Notes under the pieces: generated by a model
What the model saw: the letters and a program-made list of their open reading frames with translations, nothing else
The model's database searches: none
Told to the model about the DNA's origin: nothing
DNA from: Phyllobacteriaceae bacterium
GTDB lineage: Bacteria > Pseudomonadota > Alphaproteobacteria > Rhizobiales > Rhizobiaceae
Assembly: GCA_024742765.1 (NCBI GenBank)
Contig: JANSXT010000018.1
Location: forward strand, 1 to 64,000
DNA length: 64,000 nucleotides
Direction of reading: 5' to 3'
In this document: one piece after another, positions 16,241 to 24,343 of the stretch
How positions within the stretch are numbered: position 1 is the first letter of the stretch
Layout: every line of letters starts with the position of its first letter
Program-made: the position numbers and the translations under genes

Positions 16241-18105
16241 TCGAGCTTATCGCCCACAATCTCGCGCCGGTCATGTTCATCTCCGTCATGGCGATGCTCC
16301 TGCTCGGCTATCCGGTCGGCTTCACGCTTGCCGCCGGCGGTCTGATCTTCTTCTTCCTGGCCGTCGAACTGTCGATTTTCGCGCCAAGCGAAATCACCCT
16401 GTCGCCGACATTTCTCGGACTTCACGCCAATCGCACCTTTGACATCATGCGCAACGAGGTGTTGCTGGCGATCCCCTTCTTCACCTTCATGGGGCTGATC
16501 CTTGAACGCTCGCGCATGGCCGAAGACCTGCTCGACACGATCGGGCAATTGTTCGGCCCGCTGCGCGGCGGCCTCGCTTTTGCGGTGATCATCGTCGGCG
16601 GCCTTCTGGGCGCCACGACCGGCGTCGTCGCCGCATCGGTGATCGCCATGGGCCTGATCTCGCTGCCCATCATGATGCGCTACGGCTACAACCGGCCAGT
16701 GGCCACCGGCACGATCGCCGCCGCCGGCACGCTGGCGCAGATCGTTCCGCCCTCGCTCGTCCTGATCGTCATGTCCGACCAACTCGGCCGCTCAGTGGGC
16801 GACATGTATGTCGGCGCGCTCTATCCGGCGCTGATGATCATGGGCATGTACTGTGCCTACATCTTCGTCCTGACGCTCGTTCAGCCCAAATGGGTGCCGG
16901 CGCTGCCGCCCGAAACGCGGACGCTCGGCGGCGGCATCCTGTCGCTTTTTGCGATCATCATCATCTCCTATGCCATCCACTATGCCGGCATGAACTTCCT
17001 TTATGCGGAGATGAGCTATGAGAACCGCTTCGTGGCGTCGGCAACGACGGCGACGCTGTTCGCGCTCGGCGTCTCGCTGATCAACCGGCACTTCAAGCTC
17101 GGCCTCGTCTCGCGGCTGACCGAACAGGTCATCATCGTCCTGATCCCGCCGCTGGCGCTGATCTTCCTGGTGCTCGGCACCATCTTCCTGGGCATCGCCA
17201 CGCCAACCGAGGGCGGCGCGATGGGCGCCACCGGCGCGCTGGTGCTGGCATTGCTCAAGGGCCGGCTCAACCTCAAGACGCTCAAGGAAGCGCTCGATTC
17301 GACCACCAAGCTGACCGCCTTCGTGATGTTCATCCTGATCGGTGCGCGCGTCTTCGCGCTGACCTTCTATGGCATCAACGGCAAGATCTGGGTCGAGGAA
17401 CTGCTGTTGTCACTGCCCGGCGGCGAGACCGGCTTCCTGGTGGTCGTCACGGTGATCGTCTTCATTCTGGGCTGTTTCCTCGACTTTTTCGAGATCGCCT
17501 TCGTGGTCGTGCCCCTGCTGGTCGGTCCGGCCGAAACGCTCGGCATCGACCTGATCTGGCTCGGCATCATTTTGGGCATCAACCTGCAGACCTCGTTCCT
17601 GACACCGCCCTTCGGCTTTGCGCTTTTCTATCTGCGATCCATCGCGCCAAAGCAGGACTGGGACGACGAGGTCACCGGCGAGCGGATCAAGGGCATCGAG
17701 ACGATGCAGATCTATCGCGGCGTCATCCCCTATATCGCCATCCAGTTCGTCGCCATCATGGTGGTCATTTTCTTCCCGCGCATCGTCACCCACTACAATG
17801 ACGACGCGCCGGTCATCGATGTCGACAATGTGACGATCGAACTGCCCTCGCTGGGCGGTCAGGACGCCGAAGGCAATGCGGTCGGTCTGCCCGGCATTGG
17901 CGGCAGCGGCATGCCGGCGGCGCCGAGTTTCGGCAATGATGGCGGCTCCGGCCTGCCGGGCCTGCAACTCACCCCGCTTGGCGGTCCGCCATCGGTGGGC
18001 GGCGACGACAGTGGGTCAACCGACGGCGCGAGCGAGGCGCCGGCGCCCGCCTTCGGCCTGCCGCCGCTCGATCTGAACGCGACACCGCCGCCGACAGACC
18101 AGTAG
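16237..18105 (+). CDS. dctM: TRAP transporter large permease subunit (DctM family) with Gly/Pro-rich tail
   Basis: A 622-residue transport subunit, of the long DctM type. The first ~515 residues have about a dozen hydrophobic helices, with family motifs LGATTGVVAASVIAMGLISLP, PTEGGAMGA and FLTPPFGFALFYLRS. From ~525 a periplasmic or cytoplasmic tail of roughly 95 residues is built of Gly, Pro, Ser and Asp (LPSLGGQDAEGN, GLPGIGGSGMP, LPPLDLNATPPPTDQ). That tail is not needed for transport in the family. dctM overlaps dctQ by ATGA, and a terminator follows. The best candidate binding protein is encoded at 36627-37733. Confidence 0.92.
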   Translation: MIELIAHNLAPVMFISVMAMLLLGYPVGFTLAAGGLIFFFLAVELSIFAPSEITLSPTFLGLHANRTFDIMRNEVLLAIPFFTFMGLILERSRMAEDLLDTIGQLFGPLRGGLAFAVIIVGGLLGATTGVVAASVIAMGLISLPIMMRYGYNRPVATGTIAAAGTLAQIVPPSLVLIVMSDQLGRSVGDMYVGALYPALMIMGMYCAYIFVLTLVQPKWVPALPPETRTLGGGILSLFAIIIISYAIHYAGMNFLYAEMSYENRFVASATTATLFALGVSLINRHFKLGLVSRLTEQVIIVLIPPLALIFLVLGTIFLGIATPTEGGAMGATGALVLALLKGRLNLKTLKEALDSTTKLTAFVMFILIGARVFALTFYGINGKIWVEELLLSLPGGETGFLVVVTVIVFILGCFLDFFEIAFVVVPLLVGPAETLGIDLIWLGIILGINLQTSFLTPPFGFALFYLRSIAPKQDWDDEVTGERIKGIETMQIYRGVIPYIAIQFVAIMVVIFFPRIVTHYNDDAPVIDVDNVTIELPSLGGQDAEGNAVGLPGIGGSGMPAAPSFGNDGGSGLPGLQLTPLGGPPSVGGDDSGSTDGASEAPAPAFGLPPLDLNATPPPTDQ

Positions 18106-18125
18106 ACAGGCGGGCCATCAACCAG

Positions 18126-18152
18126 AACGCCGGGGCTTGCCCCGGCGTTTTC
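18126..18152 (+). terminator. Rho-independent terminator after dctM
   Basis: AACGCCGGGG (18126-18135) pairs with CCCCGGCGTT (18140-18149) around CTTG, followed by a short T run. It is 20 bases past the dctM stop and ends the dctQM operon. Confidence 0.8.
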
Positions 18153-18193
18153 GCGCCGATCCGCGCCGTTTCAGTTCAGCATATGAGCAAGCA

Positions 18194-19828
18194 TCACAGC
18201 GCCGCTGCCCGCTCCCGCAGCGCGAACTTCTGCACCTTGCCCGTCGATGTCTTGGGCAGTTCGCCGAACACCACCCGCTTGGGTGCCTTGAAGCCGGCCA
18301 GCCGCTGGCGCGCAAAGGCGATCAGTTCGTCCTCGGTCGCCGATCCGTCGTCTTTCAGTTCCACAAAGGCGCACGGCACCTCGCCCCATTTTTCGTCGGG
18401 CTTGGCGACCACCGCGCACAACAGAACCGCCGCATGGTGCATCAGCGCGCTTTCCACCTCGACCGACGAAATGTTCTCGCCGCCCGATATGATGATGTCC
18501 TTGGCCCGGTCGGTGATCTGGATGTAGCCGTCCGGATGCTGCACGGCGATATCGCCGCTGTGGAAATAGCCGCCGCGAAACGCCTCATTGGTCGCGCGGG
18601 GGTTCTTGTAATAGCCCTTCATCGTCGCATTGCCGCGCATCACGATTTCGCCCGTCGCCGCGCCGTCCATCGGCGTCTGGCGCATGGTCTCGGGATCGAC
18701 CACCGTCACATGGTCCATGTTGGGGAACGCAACGCCCTGCCGCGCCTTGATGGTCGCCTTTTCATCAGGTGCGAGCCCGGCCCATTCATCGTCCTTCCAG
18801 ACGCATTCGGTGGCCGGCCCATAGACCTCGGTCAGCCCGTAGACCTGGGTGATGTTGAAGCCCATCGGCTCGATCGCCGCCAGCGTCGCCGCGGCCGGCG
18901 GGGCGCCCGCGGTGAACACATTCACCGTGTGATCGAATGAGCGCCGCTCCTCGTCCCTGGCGTTGACGATCATGTTCAGGACGATCGGCGCGCCGCCAAA
19001 ATGCGTCACGCCCTCATCGGCGATGGCGTCATAGATGGCCTTGGCGGTGATGTCCCGGCAGCACACGGTCGTGCCGCCGACAGCCGGCATCGTCCAGACA
19101 TGGCACCAATTGTTGCAATGAAACAGCGGAACGATGGTCAGATAGCGCGGATAGAGCGTCATCCGCCAGGCAATCGGCGTCCCCAGCGTGATGAGGTAAG
19201 CGCCGCGATGATGATAGACGACGCCCTTGGGCCGCCCGGTCGTGCCGGACGTATAGTTGAGCGCGATGCTCTCCCATTCATCGTCCGGCATGATCCAGTC
19301 GAAGTCCGGATCGCCCTCGGCGATCAGCGCCTCATAGGTCGCGTGACGGCCGGAGGCATGAAAGCCCGCCTGTTCGTCCGGCACCTCGATGATGGTCGGC
19401 TGCGCCTCGTTTTCCATCTCTGCGATCGCCGCCTCGACGACGCCGAGAAACTGGGTGTCGACAAGCACGACCTTGGCTTCGCCATGATCGAGAATGTAGC
19501 TGATCGTGTGCTGGTCGAGCCTGATGTTGATCGCGTTCAGAACGCCGCCGCAGGCCGGCACGCCGAAATGCGCTTCCACATGGGCGGGAATGTTGGGCAG
19601 GACCGTGGCGACCACATCGCCAGGCTCGATGCCGAGCCGCGCCAGCGCCGAGGCGAGCCGCGAAACGCGCACCTCATATTCGGCATAGTTGGTGCGGAAT
19701 GCGCCATAGACGATCGCATCGCGGTTCGCATGGACCGATGCCGCGCGTCTCAGATGCGACAGCGGCGTCAGCGGCACATAATTGGCCGGTCGCTTTTCGA
19801 GCCCGGTCTCGTCTTTCATCCAACCCAT
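18194..19828 (-). CDS. AMP-forming acyl-CoA synthetase (acyl/aryl-CoA ligase)
   Basis: A 544-residue adenylate-forming ligase that would activate a carboxylic acid to its CoA ester with ATP. The P-loop YTSGTTGRPKGV is at ~184-195. Further motifs are PLFHCNNW, VYGLTEVYGP, the hinge region DRAKDIIISGGENISS, and PKTSTGKVQKF with the catalytic Lys near the C-terminus. The closest match by eye is the medium-chain / methylmercaptopropionate-CoA ligase group; the natural acid is uncertain. GGGAGGATCAG sits 5 bases before the ATG at 19828, which fixes the start. It is a single gene, with 213 non-coding bases upstream. Confidence 0.9.
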   Translation of the reverse strand: MGWMKDETGLEKRPANYVPLTPLSHLRRAASVHANRDAIVYGAFRTNYAEYEVRVSRLASALARLGIEPGDVVATVLPNIPAHVEAHFGVPACGGVLNAINIRLDQHTISYILDHGEAKVVLVDTQFLGVVEAAIAEMENEAQPTIIEVPDEQAGFHASGRHATYEALIAEGDPDFDWIMPDDEWESIALNYTSGTTGRPKGVVYHHRGAYLITLGTPIAWRMTLYPRYLTIVPLFHCNNWCHVWTMPAVGGTTVCCRDITAKAIYDAIADEGVTHFGGAPIVLNMIVNARDEERRSFDHTVNVFTAGAPPAAATLAAIEPMGFNITQVYGLTEVYGPATECVWKDDEWAGLAPDEKATIKARQGVAFPNMDHVTVVDPETMRQTPMDGAATGEIVMRGNATMKGYYKNPRATNEAFRGGYFHSGDIAVQHPDGYIQITDRAKDIIISGGENISSVEVESALMHHAAVLLCAVVAKPDEKWGEVPCAFVELKDDGSATEDELIAFARQRLAGFKAPKRVVFGELPKTSTGKVQKFALRERAAAL

Positions 19829-20042
19829 CTGATCCTCCCTGCCCTGCCTCTCCGGAGGCAAAAACGCCACCGGCCTCCCGAAGATACTAGGGTCCTGACC
19901 CCAGGCATGATTTCAGAGTTTTTCCGGCCCGTCACCCGCCTGTCTGTCCGGCATTAAGCGCATCGGGGCGTGTCATCGCCTTGCCATATGGCTCGCCAAT
20001 ACCCACCTGCACGACGACCCGGTCCGGCCAAAGGAGGAACCC

Positions 20043-20738
20043 ATGCTCGACCCCAAGAAGCTGCTCAACGATTTTCTGGGAAGCCAGATACCCGGCGCCG
20101 GCGGCACCGTGCGCGAGCGGGCTGGGCAGGCCGGGCAGTTGGCCAAAGATAATCCGCTGGCGACCGGCGCGATCGCAGCTGTCCTTCTGGGCACCGGCGT
20201 CGGACGCGAACTGACAGGGTCGGCCGTCAAGCTGGGCGCGGCGGCCGCCGTCGGCGGTCTCGCCTACACCGCGTGGAAGAATTACAAGGAAGGCCGCGCT
20301 GTCGAACAGGCTGGCCCCGCCGAGCCGGAGGTCCTGCCGCCGCCCCAAGGCTCGGAATTCGACATCGAGGCCGACAGCCAGGACGGCGAATTCCCGCTCG
20401 CGCTGGTGCGCGCCATGATCGCCGCCGCCCGCGCCGACGGCCATATCGACGACGAAGAGCGTGCCCGCATCATCGACAAGCTGGCCGTCAGCGGCATCGA
20501 CGATGACGAGCAGAGCTTCATCCGCGCCGAACTGGCCAGACCCGTCGATCTCGATTCGATCGTCGGCGCGGCAAAGACAGAGGCGCAGCGGGTCGAACTC
20601 TACACCGCCTCGCGGCTCGCCATCGAGCCGAAGACCCGTGCCGAACGTGGCTATCTGGACATGCTCGCCGGACGCCTGCAACTGCCCGATCCGCTGGTCG
20701 ACCATATCGAGGCGACCATCGCCGGCGCCACGGCATAG
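20043..20738 (+). CDS. DUF533 / TerB-like protein
   Basis: A 231-residue protein. The N-terminus MLDPKKLLNDFLG and a glycine-zipper hydrophobic stretch (about 38-75, GAIAAVLLGTGVGRELTGSAVKLGAAAAVGGLA) match DUF533 (YebE-like) inner-membrane proteins. A TerB-like helical domain fills ~110-228 with the acidic signature RADGHIDDEERARI, a likely divalent metal site. AAAGGAGGAACCC precedes the start. The role is unknown, possibly in envelope or metal stress. It is monocistronic, with a long non-coding stretch after it. Confidence 0.87.
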   Translation: MLDPKKLLNDFLGSQIPGAGGTVRERAGQAGQLAKDNPLATGAIAAVLLGTGVGRELTGSAVKLGAAAAVGGLAYTAWKNYKEGRAVEQAGPAEPEVLPPPQGSEFDIEADSQDGEFPLALVRAMIAAARADGHIDDEERARIIDKLAVSGIDDDEQSFIRAELARPVDLDSIVGAAKTEAQRVELYTASRLAIEPKTRAERGYLDMLAGRLQLPDPLVDHIEATIAGATA

Positions 20739-20869
20739 CGCGCACAAACGCTGTTCGCCGCATGGCCGGGGAGCCGCGCGCGCCGTCTGTCGCATTGCGT
20801 GCAAACCGGGCCGCTACACGCGTTAACCATTCGTTAATGCATCGGGTCCATCATGATACATGGGCATAA

Positions 20870-20949
20870 AGCAGGTCGGGTTCCTCCTCCCACCCCGGCC
20901 CTGCGGAAAACGGGCGATCGATCCAAAAGGATCCTTCGCCCGCTTTTTT
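20870..20949 (+). ncRNA. Candidate small RNA with anti-Shine-Dalgarno motif
   Basis: In the 363-base gap 20739-21101, the plus strand has TTCCTCCTCCCACCCC (20881-20896) followed by a strong intrinsic terminator. A transcript of about 80 bases would carry an unpaired CCTCCTCCC, complementary to ribosome-binding sites, much like the exposed motif of the alphaproteobacterial 'cuckoo' RNAs, although only one copy is present here. No clean sigma-70 promoter was found, so the 5' end is a guess. The rest of the gap shows no ORF of note. Confidence 0.4.
20911..20949 (+). terminator. Intrinsic terminator
   Basis: CGGGCGA (20911-20917) pairs with TCGCCCG (20936-20942), and inside it GATCC pairs with GGATC around AAAA, with a 2x2 internal loop between the stems. 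Six T follow (20944-20949). It lies 170 bases after the DUF533 gene, far for that gene alone, which supports a separate short transcript. Confidence 0.8.
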
Positions 20950-21101
20950 GACCCACTTCTCTCCGATCAAAGCCGGAACGCACGGCGCACCATGACATCC
21001 TCGGGATGATCGGCAACATGCACACCGCGTGACCGAACACATGGCGCAGTCACGTCTCGGCCTTCGTTGCCCTGGCGCCGTGCGGATATTAGGGTCCAAC
21101 G

Positions 21102-21482
21102 ATGTCCATTCCCAAATCGCAGCTGCCCGAACTGCCGCTCGACAGACTGTCCGAGTTTCAATCAAAACTGCCTGAGTGCTGGAGCCTGAGCTCAAGCACG
21201 CTTTGGACGAAGGACAACCCGGCCGCCGGCCATTGCGGCGTGACGGCGCTCGTCGTGCACGATCTGTTTGGCGGCGAAATCGCAAAAACGCCCTTCCGGG
21301 ACATCTGGCATTTCTACAATATCATTGAAGGCGCGCGCTATGACTTCACTGACAGCCAATTTGAAGCGCCGCCTGGCTATGAAGATGTCATCAGCGATCG
21401 CGATGAAGCGTTTGTTGACACCAATGCGCAACAATATGAGCATCTGTCCAAAGCCGTCGGCAGGGCCATGAAGCTCCGCTGA
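21102..21482 (+). CDS. YunG-family protein
   Basis: A 126-residue protein matching the YunG pattern: AAGHCGVTALVVHDLFGGEI (about 41-60) with a conserved Cys/His, then HFYNIIEGARYDFTDSQF (about 71-88). The Cys and His spacing is reminiscent of papain-like hydrolase cores, but no activity has been shown for the family. Its base composition is visibly less GC-rich than its neighbours and it has no operon partner, which may indicate horizontal acquisition. Upstream sequence lacks a strong ribosome-binding site. Its stop lies inside a hairpin shared with the convergent tetR gene. Confidence 0.75.
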   Translation: MSIPKSQLPELPLDRLSEFQSKLPECWSLSSSTLWTKDNPAAGHCGVTALVVHDLFGGEIAKTPFRDIWHFYNIIEGARYDFTDSQFEAPPGYEDVISDRDEAFVDTNAQQYEHLSKAVGRAMKLR

Positions 21483-21499
21483 CACCATCGCCGGTGTCA
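21480..21499. terminator. Hairpin spanning both convergent stop codons
   Basis: TGACACC (21480-21486) pairs with GGTGTCA (21493-21499) around ATCGCC. The TGA codons of the YunG-like gene and of tetR are the two ends of this 20-base palindrome. There is no T run, so termination efficiency is uncertain. Confidence 0.45.
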
Positions 21500-22117
21500 C
21501 AGGCGCAGCGCGCGGCGCACCATGTCCGCGATCACCGGCCGTTGCCGGTCGAAGGACTGGTCGGTCAGCCAGCCAAGCTTGCCGCCGATCGCCAGATACG
21601 CATAGCCATGCACCATCATCCACGCGGCGGCGACATCGCGCCAGCCGTCCTCGGTCTTCAGAAACTCGGCGCCGCGCAGCCGCGCGACCGCATTGACCAG
21701 CACCGAAAAGCTCGCATCGGCCGCCTTGGCGAATTCGGTCGGCACGCCGTGTTGTGACCGCGGACCGAACATGAGCTGGAACAGGGCCGGGTTTTCGGCA
21801 GCAAAGCGGATATAGCCGACGCCGGAGGCCACATAGAGCGCTTCGGGGTCGTCACCCGCTTCGGCCTGTTCCTCCTTCATCGTCGCCGTCAGCCGCTCGA
21901 AGCCGCGCTGCGCCAGCCCCAACAAAAGCGCGGTGACATCCCTGAAATGATGCGCCGGCGCAGCATGGCTGACACCGGCGCGCTTGGCCGTCGAGCGCAG
22001 CGAAAACCCGTCCTCGCCCTTCTCCGACAGTTCCATTTCGGCCGCCGCGAGCAGCGCCTCGCGCAGCTCGCCATGGTGATAGCGCCTTGTTGCAGCGTTG
22101 TTTTCCCGACCAGACAT
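21497..22117 (-). CDS. TetR-family transcriptional repressor
   Basis: A 206-residue regulator. The N-terminal helix-turn-helix (about 12-60) reads RYHHGELREALLAAAEMELSEKG and LRSTAKRAGVSHAAPAHHF, and the C-terminal ligand domain is of the WHG-like subgroup (MMVHGYAYLAIGG). It diverges from a hydrolase operon. The minus-strand promoter TTGACA-N17-TAGACT ends six bases before the ATG, so transcription should begin at the A of the start codon and the mRNA would be leaderless. A dyad covering both divergent -35 boxes suggests autorepression. The inducer is unknown. Confidence 0.9.
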   Translation of the reverse strand: MSGRENNAATRRYHHGELREALLAAAEMELSEKGEDGFSLRSTAKRAGVSHAAPAHHFRDVTALLLGLAQRGFERLTATMKEEQAEAGDDPEALYVASGVGYIRFAAENPALFQLMFGPRSQHGVPTEFAKAADASFSVLVNAVARLRGAEFLKTEDGWRDVAAAWMMVHGYAYLAIGGKLGWLTDQSFDRQRPVIADMVRRALRL

Positions 22118-22123
22118 TGCGGG

Positions 22124-22210
22124 AGTCTAGGTCACGATCTGGACAGTGTCAAAGAAAAATCTTGACACTGACAAAATTGGCGCTACCCTTCGATCTTGAC
22201 ATTGACAAGA
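22124..22210. promoter_or_regulatory. Divergent promoters and operator of tetR / hydrolase operon
   Basis: CAGTGTCAA (22144-22152) and TTGACACTG (22162-22170) form a perfect 9-base dyad with a 9-base spacer. It contains the -35 of each direction. Minus: TTGACA (22152-22147), 17 bases, TAGACT (22129-22124). Plus: TTGACA (22162-22167), 16 bases, TACCCT (22184-22189). A second related box, CTTGACATTGACAAG, begins at 22195, at the expected plus-strand start point. Repression by the TetR protein is inferred. Confidence 0.75.
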
Positions 22211-22221
22211 AAGGCCGCGCC

Positions 22222-23052
22222 ATGCGCTCCGAATTCGTCGACACACCTTCTGGCCGGCTCCATCTGCGCGTCCGCGACGGGCAGGGCATACCGCTCCTTC
22301 TCTGGCCGTCGATCTTCTACGATCACACGCTCTACCTGCCGCTGGTCGAACGATGCGCCAACCCGGCAGTGATCGTCGACGGTCCCGGCCATGGCCGTTC
22401 CACCGTCGATCCGTCCGGCCTGGGCTTGCCCGCCCTTGCGGCGACGGCAGCACAGCTGGCGCACCACACATTCGGCAAAAGCCCGTTCGTGATGGTCGGC
22501 ACGTCCTGGGGCTCGCAGGTCGCCCTCGCGCTGACCGAGGCCCGCGATCCGCTGTTGGCCGGTGCCGTCCTGTTCAACCCGCCCTGGACCGGCAGGGAGC
22601 GGCCGTCGCTCGGCGACCGCGCGATCATCGCCATGTCGGCGGCGATGCCTCGAACCGCCCTTTTCCGGAACGGTGTCGCGCGCAGCTTCTTTGCGCCGTC
22701 AACCCACCGGGACAACCCGCGCCTTGTCGCCGATTTCGTCAGCCAGCAGGGCTTTGCCAATCCCGGCCTGTCCACCGTTGTCCGCTCGGTTCTGGGCGGT
22801 GACCGGGCTGGCCCGTCCGACGCTGCCCAAGCCGTCGACATTCCGATGCTGGTCGTCGCCGGCGCCGAGGACCGGCTCTACACGCCCAAGACACTGCAGG
22901 AGCAGGCGCGCCGCATCGGCCGGTCGGAATTCGCCATCGTCAATGACAGCGCGCACATCACCGCCGCCGAACAGCCTGATCGCGCCGCTGCGCTGCTTGC
23001 CGCGTTCATCGAGCGCATCGACGACAAACGGAGCCATTCCAATGCCGCTTGA
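22222..23052 (+). CDS. Alpha/beta hydrolase
   Basis: A 276-residue alpha/beta hydrolase. The nucleophile elbow is VGTSWGSQ (about 92-99, Ser94). The acid is in VVAGAEDRLYTP and the His in VNDSAHITAAEQP near the C-terminus. The pattern VDGPGHGRS matches the esterase/lactonase/haloperoxidase-like group; the substrate is not evident. The ATG at 22222 follows the putative transcription start closely. It is the first gene of an operon with DUF4281 and a polytopic membrane protein, under the divergent TetR regulator. It overlaps the next gene by 11 bases. Confidence 0.9.
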   Translation: MRSEFVDTPSGRLHLRVRDGQGIPLLLWPSIFYDHTLYLPLVERCANPAVIVDGPGHGRSTVDPSGLGLPALAATAAQLAHHTFGKSPFVMVGTSWGSQVALALTEARDPLLAGAVLFNPPWTGRERPSLGDRAIIAMSAAMPRTALFRNGVARSFFAPSTHRDNPRLVADFVSQQGFANPGLSTVVRSVLGGDRAGPSDAAQAVDIPMLVVAGAEDRLYTPKTLQEQARRIGRSEFAIVNDSAHITAAEQPDRAAALLAAFIERIDDKRSHSNAA

Positions 23053-23473
23053 AACCCTCTTTTCGACCGCATCCAGCCTGGCGATGGTCGGCTGGCTGGT
23101 CCTTCTGATCAGCCCGTTCGTGCCGCGCGTCGCGCACATCGTCTCCGGCCGCATCATCCCGCTCATCCTGTCGGTCGGCTACACAGCGCTGATCCTCGCC
23201 TTCTGGTCGTCGGGCGAAGGCGGGTTCGACACGCTCGACAATGTCGCCCGCCTGTTCGAAAGCCGCGAACTGCTGCTCGCCGGCTGGGTGCATTTTCTGG
23301 CGTTCGACCTGTTCGTCGGCGCCTGGATCGTCCGCGATGCGCGCGAGACCGGCGCCCTGCCGTTCTGGCTGGTGCTGCCCTGCCTGCCGCTGACCTTGCT
23401 GTTCGGCCCCGCAGGTCTTGCCGCCTATTTCGCCCTGCGCGCCGCCCGCCGGCCCGCCCACGCCCTTGCCTGA
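23042..23473 (+). CDS. DUF4281 (ABA4-like) membrane protein
   Basis: A 143-residue protein with four hydrophobic helices (about 10-30, 38-55, 78-98, 106-132). The features LAGWVHFLAFDLFVGAWIVRDA and LFGPAGLAAYFALRAA are typical of the DUF4281 family. The plant relative ABA4 is needed for neoxanthin formation; bacterial members have no proven role. The ATG lies within the hydrolase gene, an 11-base overlap that implies translational coupling. Confidence 0.88.
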   Translation: MPLETLFSTASSLAMVGWLVLLISPFVPRVAHIVSGRIIPLILSVGYTALILAFWSSGEGGFDTLDNVARLFESRELLLAGWVHFLAFDLFVGAWIVRDARETGALPFWLVLPCLPLTLLFGPAGLAAYFALRAARRPAHALA

Positions 23474-23491
23474 TATCCGATGGAGACGATG

Positions 23492-24343
23492 ATGACCGCA
23501 CTGGCCCTGCCCGCCCCCGCACCGGTTCGCGCCGGCCCGCTCACCCTGTGGAACCGCATGCGCAGCGACGAACCGCTGTTTGCCGCGACCGCCCTGTTCC
23601 TGGCGCTGCTCGTCATCCCGATGCTTGCTGCCGCGATGATCGATCCGCGCCTGCATCTGGGCGAGAACATCTGGATCAAGCCGATCAAATTCGCCGTGGC
23701 GCTTTCGGTCTATACGGCGACGCTCGCCATCTTCGCCCGCTTTCTGCCCGCCGGCACGACCGGCCGCATTGCCTACCGGCTGTTCGCCGGCGCGGTCGTC
23801 TTCGCCATCGCCGCCGAGATGATCTGGATCGGCGCCGCGGCTGCGATGGGCACATCGTCCCATTTCAATGTGGATGAACCGGTCTGGGCCGCGCTCTATC
23901 CGGTGATGGGCGCCATGGCGACGCTGCTGACGACGGCGAGCGCCGTCTATGCATGGCAGATCGCCCGTAACCGCGCGCTGACCATCGCCCCGGCACTCAA
24001 GACCGGGCTCGTCTGGGGCCTCGGCCTCACCCTGCCACTGACGCTCGTCACCGCCGGCACCATGTCGTCGCTGAACGGCCACAATGTCGGCGGCAGCGGC
24101 ATGGGGACCGAGGGGCTGTGGCTGATCGGCTGGCTGCGCGACGGCGGCGACCTGCGCGTCGCGCACTTTTTCGCAACCCACGCCATGCATTTTGTGCCCG
24201 CCTTCGCGCTCGCCCTTGTCTGGCTTGGCCGGCCGCAAGCGGTCCGCGCCGTGCAGCTTGTCGCGCTGGGCTTCTCCACCTTCGTTCTGGGCACCTTTGC
24301 CCAAGCGCTGGCGGGCCGGCCGTTCCTCGCCTTCATCGGCTGA
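23492..24343 (+). CDS. Polytopic membrane protein of unknown function
   Basis: A 283-residue protein with about seven or eight hydrophobic helices. After a Pro/Ala-rich leader come EPLFAATALFLALLVIPML, IKFAVALSVYTATLAIFARF and further segments through FSTFVLGTFAQALAGRPFLA. Conserved-looking polar residues occur inside the helices (NIWIKPIKF, HNVGGSG, HFFATHAMHF), which suggests a bound ligand or cofactor. GGAGACG supports starts at 23492 or 23489; 23480 is too close to it. It closes the TetR-controlled operon and overlaps the convergent aminotransferase by 11 bases. Confidence 0.75.
   Translation: MTALALPAPAPVRAGPLTLWNRMRSDEPLFAATALFLALLVIPMLAAAMIDPRLHLGENIWIKPIKFAVALSVYTATLAIFARFLPAGTTGRIAYRLFAGAVVFAIAAEMIWIGAAAAMGTSSHFNVDEPVWAALYPVMGAMATLLTTASAVYAWQIARNRALTIAPALKTGLVWGLGLTLPLTLVTAGTMSSLNGHNVGGSGMGTEGLWLIGWLRDGGDLRVAHFFATHAMHFVPAFALALVWLGRPQAVRAVQLVALGFSTFVLGTFAQALAGRPFLAFIG

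Noticed and set aside
20834-20895. Fourteen-codon minus-strand ORF (MPMYHDGPDALTNG) after GGGAGGAGG
   Set aside because: The purine-rich run is too far from the ATG, and the same run is better explained as the complement of the anti-Shine-Dalgarno motif of the candidate small RNA.
23006-24304. A 432-codon open frame on the minus strand
   Set aside because: It is antisense to the DUF4281 and polytopic membrane genes; composition is Gln/Gly/Arg-rich and non-protein-like.
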